Part shown: piece by piece, positions 25,637-32,343 of the stretch
How the letters are laid out: each line of letters starts with the position of its first letter
Position numbering within the stretch: position 1 is the stretch's first letter
Source of the DNA: Gammaproteobacteria bacterium
Lineage (GTDB): Bacteria > Pseudomonadota > Gammaproteobacteria > SZUA-152
NCBI GenBank assembly: GCA_011051685.1
Contig: DRKQ01000094.1
Location: 1 to 33,902, forward strand
Direction of reading: 5' to 3'
Length of the DNA stretch: 33,902 nucleotides
Translations under genes and position numbers: made by a program
Notes under the pieces: model-generated
The model's database searches: none
The model's input: the letters and a program-made list of their open reading frames with translations, nothing else
What the model was told of the DNA's origin: nothing

Positions 25637-26527
25637 GTGGCCCGAATCCTGGTGGTGGGTATCGCCACCCTCGACATCATCAATACCGTTGACGCTTATC
25701 CCGCAGAAGACAGCGAGGTGCGCGCCCGGGCCCGGTGTCTGCGCCGGGGTGGGAATGCGGCCAATACCGCGGTGGTGTTGGCGCAGCTGGGGCACCAGTG
25801 TCAGTGGGCCGGAACCCTGGCGGAAGATGCCAGTGGCGCACAAATACGCGAAGACCTTCTGGCGTCCGGCGTCAACCTGGATGCGGCCCAGACCGTGGCG
25901 GGCGGCGGCACGCCGACATCATACGTCACCCTCAGTGCGGCCAATGGGTCACGCAGTATCGTGCATTTTCGCCAGCTGCCGGAATACAGTTTCCCGGCGT
26001 TTTCGCGCATTGAGCTGGATGGATTGGATTGGATACACTTCGAGGGTCGCAATATCACCGAGACCCGTGCCATGCTCGATCATGTGCACGCCGTGCGGCC
26101 GGCGTTGCCCTGCTCCGTAGAGATTGAGAAGCCTCGCCCGGGTATAGAGGCCCTGTGTACGGGCCCGGCCCTGCTGCTATACTCCCGCGACTATGTGCGC
26201 GCACTGGCGGGTGGGGAGGATTCCGTGGATGACCCCGTTGACTTCCTGCAGACCAGGCATCGGCAGCTGCCGAGGGCGGAGCACGTTTGCGCCTGGGCCG
26301 AGGGGGGTGCCTGGGGGGTGGATCCCCAGGGTCAGCTGGTTCATGCGCCTGCTTGGGATATATCGCCAGTGGTGGATACACTGGGCGCGGGAGATACCTT
26401 CAATGCAGGGTTGATTGATGCAAGCCTGGCGGGTCTGCCACTGGCCACGGGTTTGCACAAGGCCTGCAGTCTGGCGGGAAGAAAATGCGCTCAACAGGGA
26501 TTTCAGGGGCTGTGCGCAACACAGTGA
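25637..26527 (+). CDS. PfkB-family sugar kinase, ketohexokinase-like
   Basis: 296 residues from GTG 25637. The PfkB signatures are present: RGGNAANT (37–44) and DTLGAGDTFNAG (247–258) with catalytic Asp253. Segments such as DWIHFEGRN, SVEIEKPR, VCAWAEGGAWG and the C-terminal AGRKCAQQGFQGL resemble animal ketohexokinase (fructokinase, making fructose 1-phosphate) as I recall that sequence, more than ribokinase or bacterial fructokinases. Substrate is therefore likely fructose or another ketose, but PfkB substrates are hard to assign. The downstream neighbour is thiO, with no sugar transporter or aldolase in the window. Confidence 0.82.
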   Translation: MARILVVGIATLDIINTVDAYPAEDSEVRARARCLRRGGNAANTAVVLAQLGHQCQWAGTLAEDASGAQIREDLLASGVNLDAAQTVAGGGTPTSYVTLSAANGSRSIVHFRQLPEYSFPAFSRIELDGLDWIHFEGRNITETRAMLDHVHAVRPALPCSVEIEKPRPGIEALCTGPALLLYSRDYVRALAGGEDSVDDPVDFLQTRHRQLPRAEHVCAWAEGGAWGVDPQGQLVHAPAWDISPVVDTLGAGDTFNAGLIDASLAGLPLATGLHKACSLAGRKCAQQGFQGLCATQ

Positions 26528-26542
26528 AACAGGGAATACAGT

Positions 26543-26576
26543 CATCATCCGTATCAAACGACATCACAGGATGATG
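26543..26576 (+). other. Inverted repeat in the thiO leader
   Basis: CATCATCC (26543–26550) faces GGATGATG (26569–26576) across 18 nt. It lies in the 73-bp gap between the kinase and thiO. No T run follows. It may be an operator or a leader stem; it does not resemble the thiamine riboswitch. Confidence 0.35.
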
Positions 26577-26600
26577 GCAGGTTAATCGAGAGAACAGGTC

Positions 26601-27698
26601 ATGGCAGATTTCATTATCATCGGCGGAGGCCTCATCGGCCTGCTCACGGCGCGCAGCCTCAGTGAAGGTGGCGCGCAGGTGACGCTGATTGAACGCAGCC
26701 GGCTGGGTCAGGAATCCTCCTGGGCCGGAGGTGGCATCCTTTCCCCCCTTTATCCCTGGAAATACCCTGCGGCCGTCAATCAGCTGGCCCACTGGAGCCA
26801 GGCTTATTATCCGACCCTGGTGGAAGAGCTGATACAGGCCACAGGTATTGATCCTGAATGGACGCAAAGCGGCCTGTTGGTGTTGGACAGCGATCAGCGC
26901 GAAGCTGCACAGGCCTGGGCCCCAGAGTTTGAGGCCGAAGTGCAGATTGTAGGTGCAGCGGACATTGCCAGGCTTGAACCCGCTCTGCAAACGGAACATC
27001 CGGCCGGCCTGTGGATGCCGGCAGTGGCGCAGGTGCGTAATCCGCTGCTGGTGCAGGCCCTGCGCGCGGACCTGAAATTACGCGGCGTGCGAGTGGCGGA
27101 GAACACCGAAGTAACGCACCTGTTGTCGAAAAAGGGTCGTATCCGCGGGGTACAGACAGAACTGAGCGAGGTGATGGCGGATCAGGTCATCGTCGCCTGC
27201 GGTGCCTGGAGCGCCACTCTGCTCAAGGAGTTGGGAGAGGAAGTGCCGGTGATGCCGGTGCGTGGGCAGATGATCCTCTTCCGGGGGCCTCCCGGGCTGT
27301 TGCAGCGCATCGTGCTGTGGGAAGGTCATTATGTCATTCCCCGGCGCGATGGACGGATACTGGTGGGCAGCACCATGGAAGAGGTGGGCTTCGACAAGGA
27401 AATAACCGAAGAGGCGCGGGAAGACCTGGCCCAGGTGGCTAGGCAGATGGTGCCCGTGCTGGAGGATCTGCCCATGGAACGGCATTGGGCGGGGCTGCGT
27501 CCCGGCTCACCCAGTGGCGTACCCTTCATTGGTCCCCATCCCCGGATTGAGGGCCTGTTCATCAATGCCGGGCATTTCCGCAACGGTGTTGTCATGGCGC
27601 CCGCCTCGGCCCGTCTGCTCACGGATATCGTGAGACAGCAGCCCACGGTGGTGGCCCCGGAACCCTTTGCCCCGGCAGGGAGATCCAGCGCCGCCTGA
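26601..27698 (+). CDS. thiO: ThiO-type glycine oxidase
   Basis: 365 residues. The N-terminus DFIIIGGGLIGLLTARSL is the FAD-binding Rossmann motif, followed by SSWAGGGILSPLYPW, a segment typical of glycine oxidase ThiO. HWAGLRPGSPSGVPFIG and the end GHFRNGVVMAPASARL fit the DAO/ThiO family. It oxidises glycine to the imine used to build the thiazole of thiamine. No thiS, thiG or thiamine riboswitch is adjacent. A general D-amino-acid oxidase is the main alternative. Confidence 0.9.
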   Translation: MADFIIIGGGLIGLLTARSLSEGGAQVTLIERSRLGQESSWAGGGILSPLYPWKYPAAVNQLAHWSQAYYPTLVEELIQATGIDPEWTQSGLLVLDSDQREAAQAWAPEFEAEVQIVGAADIARLEPALQTEHPAGLWMPAVAQVRNPLLVQALRADLKLRGVRVAENTEVTHLLSKKGRIRGVQTELSEVMADQVIVACGAWSATLLKELGEEVPVMPVRGQMILFRGPPGLLQRIVLWEGHYVIPRRDGRILVGSTMEEVGFDKEITEEAREDLAQVARQMVPVLEDLPMERHWAGLRPGSPSGVPFIGPHPRIEGLFINAGHFRNGVVMAPASARLLTDIVRQQPTVVAPEPFAPAGRSSAA

Positions 27699-27712
27699 GG
27701 ACACTGTACACA

Positions 27713-27742
27713 TTGCAACCACCAGCAATTCAGCTATATACT
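27713..27742 (+). promoter_or_regulatory. Sigma-70-like promoter of the Fur-family gene
   Basis: TTGCAA (27713–27718) and TATACT (27737–27742) are 18 bp apart (16 bp to an overlapping TATATA). The -10 ends only 7 bp before ATG 27750, so a transcript would begin at or within the first codons. This implies a leaderless message or a start further in. Confidence 0.6.
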
Positions 27743-27749
27743 TAGTCTT

Positions 27750-28184
27750 ATGCTAGGAAATACGGATGGACACTCCTGGGAAAATCCGCCATCAGTGAAC
27801 GAACTGTTGGCACGCCATCATATCGCCCCTACCCAGCAGCGACGGCAAATTGCCCAAATCCTCTTTGCCCGGCCGCAGCACCTTTCCGCGGATCAAGTGC
27901 TGGAGCGGGTCAATCAGCATGGCGCCGTGGCCTCCAAGGCCACCGTTTACAACACCCTGGGCCTGTTCGCCCGCAAGGGACTGATCCGTGAAGTGATCGT
28001 GGACCCCAGCAAGGTGTTCTACGATTCCAACACTAGCGTCCACCATCATTTTTACAACATCGACACCGGCGAACTGCGGGATATCCATAGCCAGGAACTA
28101 CATCTGCGTGGATTGCCGGAATTACCCCAGGGCATGGCGCTGGACGGTGTGGACATCATTGTTCGCGTCCGCAACAGCGACTGA
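27750..28184 (+). CDS. Fur-family regulator, Irr-like, without cysteine
   Basis: 144 residues. The winged helix (about 20–90) contains ATVYNTLGLFARKGLI, and the dimerisation half contains DPSKVFYDSNTSVHHHFYN with His98–His100. That block resembles rhizobial Irr, a haem-responsive iron regulator, more than Fur or PerR. The whole chain has no Cys, so it lacks both the CxxC structural zinc site and any Cys-based haem motif. The start at ATG 27750 lies almost on the predicted transcription start; GTG 27795 (Val16) is an alternative that keeps the whole DNA-binding domain. Targets cannot be read from the window. Confidence 0.88.
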   Translation: MLGNTDGHSWENPPSVNELLARHHIAPTQQRRQIAQILFARPQHLSADQVLERVNQHGAVASKATVYNTLGLFARKGLIREVIVDPSKVFYDSNTSVHHHFYNIDTGELRDIHSQELHLRGLPELPQGMALDGVDIIVRVRNSD

Positions 28185-28213
28185 CGCCACGCGTCCGGTC
28201 AACAACTTCACGG

Positions 28214-28243
28214 TTGTTTCCAACCCCTTGCATCTTTTATACT
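28214..28243 (+). promoter_or_regulatory. Promoter of tRNA-Thr
   Basis: TATACT (28238–28243) with TTGTTT (28214–28219) at 18 bp. The bases just after the -10 are CGCGC, a GC-rich discriminator typical of stable-RNA promoters under stringent control. It would give a 5' leader of about 60 nt. A weak stem AACAAC/GTTGTT overlaps the -35 and may end the preceding transcript. Confidence 0.6.
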
Positions 28244-28313
28244 CGCGCACCTTGTTCGGCGTGCAGCGTGAATTGTTCAGCGCGAAGCCATCCGCGACGC
28301 ATGTCCACCACAG

Positions 28314-28389
28314 GCCGGTGTAGCTCAGTTGGTAGAGCAGCGCATTCGTAATGCGAAGGTCGGGGGTTCAACTCCTCTCACCGGCACCA
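28314..28389 (+). tRNA. tRNA-Thr (anticodon CGT)
   Basis: 76 nt including an encoded CCA. The acceptor stem GCCGGTG pairs with CACCGGC; the D-loop has AGCTCAGTTGGTAGAGC; the anticodon loop TTCGTAA has CGT at 28347–28349, on the perfect stem GCGCA-like arm (GCAT/ATGC); the T loop is TTCAACT. It reads ACG threonine codons. The T stem has two G-U pairs. It is unusual in that its last 22 nt are copied again at 28512, in the tandem repeat that follows. Confidence 0.97.
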
Positions 28390-28656
28390 GTTTTTCCTTA
28401 CAGTCTTGATGGGTTCACGCCGTCAAGCCTGTCGGGGGTTGACCTGCGCCATCCCTGGCGCAGGCCCTGCGGGCGCACTTCGTGCGTCCCGTTTTGCTCC
28501 GGGCAAAACGGTCAACTCCTCTCACCGGCACCAGTTTTTCCTTACAGTCTTGATGGGTTCACGCCGTCAAGCCTGTCGGGGGTTGACCTGCGCCATCCCT
28601 GGCGCAGGCCCTGCGGGCGCACTGGCGTGCGTCCCGTTTTGCTCCCGGCAAAACGG
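28368..28656 (+). repeat. Tandem 144/145-bp repeat that begins with the 3' end of tRNA-Thr
   Basis: Unit 1 is 28368–28511 (starting inside the T loop of the tRNA), unit 2 is 28512–28656. They differ only by TTC versus TGGC near 28479/28623 and one G/C change in the last hairpin. Each unit holds 22 nt of tRNA-Thr end with CCA, then four potential hairpins: 28405–28427, 28443–28464 (9-bp stem), 28471–28490 and 28489–28511 (9-bp stem, alternative to the end of the previous one). Both differences fall in loops. The arrangement resembles the rtT repeats after E. coli tyrT. The repeat is probably in the tRNA primary transcript. Confidence 0.93.
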
Positions 28657-28660
28657 TGGT

Positions 28661-28728
28661 CTGCGCCATTTCTGGTGCGAACCCTTCGGGCGCACTTCGT
28701 GCGTCCCGTTTTGCTCCGGGCAAAACAG
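28661..28728 (+). repeat. Third, partial copy of the tRNA-Thr repeat
   Basis: This matches the second half of the unit: a diverged CTGCGCCA stem (G-U pairs keep most pairing), then the GGGCGCAC–GTGCGTCCC hairpin and the GTTTTGC–GCAAAAC hairpin, both identical to unit 1. It lacks the tRNA-derived part. A trace of the next unit (TTGCGCCATCC) follows at 28733–28743. From there to 28840 no gene or clear terminator is visible. Confidence 0.85.
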
Positions 28729-28840
28729 TGATTTGCGCCATCCATGACGTAGGCTTTTCTTGCGCGCGGTGTGTGTCATTTTGCCAAGTGGCATTGCCGG
28801 CGGGTTGTTCCCCGCGCAGCTGACCGTCTCTCTGCGCTGT

Positions 28841-31714
28841 TTATGGCGTGCTGTAAACGACGCTTAAGGCGAAAGCTTTACCGGAGGCTGGGTCAAGCAG
28901 GTCAAAATGGGCTTTGATGCCTTTATCGGTGATATCGGCTGGGAGGATGGCAATAATGCCCATTTTTAATCCGCCACTGAGCACATTGCCATTTAAATTC
29001 GCGGGGTCAGTGGTGCTGAACAGGATGTCGCTGCCATTGAGCAGTTCATACTGTGTCAACGGGAAATCCCGGTTGGACAGGTTAAATAGGAAGAGACCGA
29101 ATCGGCTGCCGCTGAGCACGGTTGTACCCGAGGTCTTGGCATCAGCAAAGGCACCACCGGCAATCACGTCGTAGATCGTGGCTGAACTATACAGGAACGT
29201 GCTGTTGTGAATGGTGCCGGCATCAACACTGGCGCTGATTTGTAACAGGCCGTTCTGTGTGGTTGTGAATGAGGTGTTGGCGATCCCACCCGAGGTGACC
29301 AGGTTTTGGCTGCTGATCAATGTGCCATTCTGACGGATCTCCAGATTGATCACGGTTCCATCGGCGACGGTGGCATTTGGGTCGGCGGCCCGTACCCGAA
29401 CCTCCAGGGTGCTGCTGTCGGCGCCATCGTTGAGCAGTACATTGGGGTTGGCGAGCACCACTAGGGAAACCGGCCGCTGGGGTGTGTTGTTAATCGTCAG
29501 GTCAAGCGTGGCCGACAGGCCTGCATAGTTGGCAGTAATGCTGACGTTGCCAGTGACGCCAATTCCCGCGGTAACCAACCCCCTTTGCGTCGGTTGGTTG
29601 TCGACGAAGGCCAGGGTCGGGGTGACCGACCGCCAAGCCGCCTGCTGGGTAAGATCCTGGCTGCTGCCATCGGAAAAGGTGCCGGTCAGCGTAAGCTGCT
29701 GTTGCTCGGCACTGTCAAGAATGGTTTTGCTGCTGCTGATGCTCAGGCTTACGAGGCTGGCGGTGGCGATGTTGATAGGTGTGCTGTCCTGCATCCCATC
29801 GAGCAAGGCGGTGACCGTGGTGGCGCCGCTGGCCAGGGCAACCAAGAGGCCTTGCTGTCCATCGCCGTTTAAGGCCCGCAGCAGGGCCTCGTCAGCGCTG
29901 CTCCATGTCACCTGGGTGGTGACGTCCTTCTGGCTGCCATCGGAATAAGTGGCGATAGCCCTGAGTTGCAACTGGGTGCCCACCACCAGGCTGGGTGTGT
30001 CAGGGGTAATTTGCAGACTGCTTAGGGTGGCGTTGCTGACGCTGACCGTGGCATTGCCGGAGATGCTGCCCAGGCTGGCGCTGATACGGGCCACGCCTGG
30101 AGTGAGAGCGTTCACAGAGCCCCCGTTGACGGTGGCAATAGAGAGATTATCGGACTCCCAAAGGACCTGCTCGTCCAGCATTTGCACGGACCCATCGGAA
30201 AAGCTTCCTTCCGCGTGCACATCCTGATTGGCGCCGGGGAAAAGATTCAGTTCTCCGGGCTGCACATTGATGGATAACAGTTGGGCGCTGCTGACCGTCA
30301 GAGAGGCTGAGGCACTGATGCCATATAAGGTGGCCGTCACGCTGGTGGCGCCAACGCCCAGGGCGTTGGCCAGGCCATGTTCGTCGGTGGCATTGCTGAT
30401 GGCGGCTAAGCCCGGGTTGGCGGTGGACCAGCTGACCAGCGTGCTGATGTCTCGTACCGTGCCATCTGAATAATAGCCGTTTGCCAGGAACGTGGTCTGT
30501 GTTCCCAGGGCAAGGCGTGCATCGGGTGGGCTGATGTCGATGCTGGTCAGGGTGGCGGGGCTGACAATGAGTTCGAGACTGCCGGAAACAGCCCCCAGGG
30601 TGGCCGTGGCGGTGGCACTGCCCACCGCCAGCGCCGTGGCCAGACCCCGCTTGCCGCTGGCGTTGTCGATGGCCAGTGTCGAGGGAGGGCTGCTTTGCCA
30701 GGTTACCTGCTCACTGATGTCCTGCAGGGTACCATCGCTGTAATGGCCCAGGGCACGCAGTGCCTGTTGCTGGCCCAGGGGAAGGCTGTCGTTAGCGGCG
30801 GAGATTTCGATGCTGTTTAATATGGCGCTACTGACGGTGATGGTGAGCGTGCGGCTGATTCCAGCAAGACTGGCGCTGACGTTGGTACTGCCGATACCTT
30901 GTGGTTGCACGAGACCCTTGGCATCAATGTCAACAATGCCGGTGTCGGCACTGTTCCAGTTGACTTGATCGCTGAGATCCTGGCTGCTGCCATCGCTGTA
31001 CAGGCCCAGGGCAGTCAGACTGAGTTGAGTACCCAGCGGCAGGTTGGGGGCCTCCGGGTTGAGTGTGATCTGGGTCAGTTCGGCGGCAGTAATGGTGACG
31101 CCGATTTGCGTGGATATACCGCCCATGCTGGCAGTGAGTTGGGTATTGCCCACGGAAAGGCCGGTCACCCTGGCGGAAGCGGACAGGCTGGCAATGGCGG
31201 TATCGGCAAGAGTCCAGCTTGCCTGATCCGTCAAGTCTTGTGTGCTGCCATCGCTGTATTGACCAATCAGGGTCAATTTACCGCTGGTGCCGTTGGCCAG
31301 CTGCAGACTCGGGGGGCTGATTTCCAGGCTGGAAAGGCTGGCACTGGTGACGGTGAGAGTGGTGCTGCCGCTGATGGCGCCAAGGGTGGCCAGTATCGTC
31401 ACCTGGCCCGCGGCCAGGGCATTTACCTCACCGCTGGCGGATATCGTGGCAATGGTGTTGTCGCTGGATTGCCAGGTAACGGACGTTGAGAGCGTGCTGG
31501 TACTGTTGTCGCTGTTAATGCCGGTGGCGACCAGAGTAAGCGTGGTGCCTGCGGCCAGGGAAGGTTGGCTTGGAGTGACTTCAATGCGCGAAAGGCTGGT
31601 GCCGGCTGTGCCATCGTTACCTCCACCACCTCCTCCGCAGGCGAGGAGAAGAAGGCAGCACAAAAATACCGGAAAATACCGCAGGGAAGTCAGGCTACCA
31701 ACTATTCGTGACAT
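28841..31714 (-). CDS. Lipoprotein with eight Ig-like (BID_2) repeats
   Basis: 957 residues. The lipobox LLLLAC gives Cys26, followed by a Gly run. From about residue 40 to 730 there are eight repeats of roughly 85–90 residues, each starting like LSSLEISPPSLQLANGTSGK and containing YSDGS–DLT–V-W-S, the bacterial Ig-like group 2 pattern. A further Ig-like domain (starting RPVSLVVLANPNV, closer to the invasin/BID_1 type) and a C-terminal domain of about 110 residues follow. It is probably a surface-exposed adhesin or matrix protein. Repeat sequences are well diverged, so the array is old. Start ATG 31714 has no strong ribosome site. Confidence 0.9.
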   Translation of the reverse strand: MSRIVGSLTSLRYFPVFLCCLLLLACGGGGGGNDGTAGTSLSRIEVTPSQPSLAAGTTLTLVATGINSDNSTSTLSTSVTWQSSDNTIATISASGEVNALAAGQVTILATLGAISGSTTLTVTSASLSSLEISPPSLQLANGTSGKLTLIGQYSDGSTQDLTDQASWTLADTAIASLSASARVTGLSVGNTQLTASMGGISTQIGVTITAAELTQITLNPEAPNLPLGTQLSLTALGLYSDGSSQDLSDQVNWNSADTGIVDIDAKGLVQPQGIGSTNVSASLAGISRTLTITVSSAILNSIEISAANDSLPLGQQQALRALGHYSDGTLQDISEQVTWQSSPPSTLAIDNASGKRGLATALAVGSATATATLGAVSGSLELIVSPATLTSIDISPPDARLALGTQTTFLANGYYSDGTVRDISTLVSWSTANPGLAAISNATDEHGLANALGVGATSVTATLYGISASASLTVSSAQLLSINVQPGELNLFPGANQDVHAEGSFSDGSVQMLDEQVLWESDNLSIATVNGGSVNALTPGVARISASLGSISGNATVSVSNATLSSLQITPDTPSLVVGTQLQLRAIATYSDGSQKDVTTQVTWSSADEALLRALNGDGQQGLLVALASGATTVTALLDGMQDSTPINIATASLVSLSISSSKTILDSAEQQQLTLTGTFSDGSSQDLTQQAAWRSVTPTLAFVDNQPTQRGLVTAGIGVTGNVSITANYAGLSATLDLTINNTPQRPVSLVVLANPNVLLNDGADSSTLEVRVRAADPNATVADGTVINLEIRQNGTLISSQNLVTSGGIANTSFTTTQNGLLQISASVDAGTIHNSTFLYSSATIYDVIAGGAFADAKTSGTTVLSGSRFGLFLFNLSNRDFPLTQYELLNGSDILFSTTDPANLNGNVLSGGLKMGIIAILPADITDKGIKAHFDLLDPASGKAFALSVVYSTP

Positions 31715-31857
31715 GATTGTGATCGCCAGCAGGAGTCAATGGGTTTAGGCTATCCGATAGGTTATCGACCGGGAAGGGTGGTTCTTGATGGCTTGCAGCG
31801 ATGACATGACACTGGTGGCTCTCTATGGGGGGTAAAATATGCCGGGATTGGGGCCGC

Positions 31858-32148
31858 TTATTTTCCGGTTTCGTCTGCCGGGGCTTCCCGTGAGAGCTGT
31901 ACCACCACGGTGTCCTGGGGCTCATCCACAAAACGCGGTTTGTAGGTGGATGGGCCGGCCAGTTCGTTTTCACGGGCGCTGATCAGCACCAGGCATTCGC
32001 GGATGCCGTTGATGGTGCTCTCCGAAAGGGGGTGGCGCAGGGCCGGCGGAGTGTAGGTGTCCTTGGCCACGTCGGTGAGCACCTTTTTCATCATGCGCAG
32101 GATGCGCAGTTCCGGGGATTCAGGGCCGTTCTCGGATTCAGTGGACAT
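31858..32148 (-). CDS. Small conserved-looking protein of unknown function
   Basis: 96 residues from ATG 32148. The centre, LRILRMMKKVLTDVAKDTYT and LSESTINGIRECLVLISARE, looks helical and protein-like, and codon use fits the genome; the tail is acidic and Pro-containing. An upstream in-frame ATG (32325) would add 59 residues of low-quality sequence over the divergent promoter region, so it is rejected. I recognise no family. It is divergent from the VTT–reductase gene. Confidence 0.7.
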   Translation of the reverse strand: MSTESENGPESPELRILRMMKKVLTDVAKDTYTPPALRHPLSESTINGIRECLVLISARENELAGPSTYKPRFVDEPQDTVVVQLSREAPADETGK

Positions 32149-32343
32149 GGGGTGGTCGCTCGCAGGTTGAAAAAACAATGGTGTGATTTTGGCACACTTT
32201 GCGCCCCCGACAGAACTGCCTGTTGTGGATAGATAGCGCCGATCTTCGCTTGGGCGTTGAGTGGACAGTTGGTTTCTGGCGGCTTGTAACGGTGTAGACT
32301 GGGCCGCGACTGCATGACACATCACTCAACAATAAAGGAAAAC

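Noticed and set aside
28368-28743. CRISPR array or integrated element at tRNA-Thr
   Set aside because: The repeats are directly adjacent with no unique spacers, and there is no integrase or cas gene; the doubled tRNA end encloses only 144 bp.
32178-32200. CRP-like or sigma-54-like site in the divergent region before the VTT fusion gene (TGTGA then CACAC; TTGGCAC then TTTGC)
   Set aside because: The CRP half-sites are off by one base in spacing, and GG to GC is 8 bp instead of 10, so neither consensus is met.
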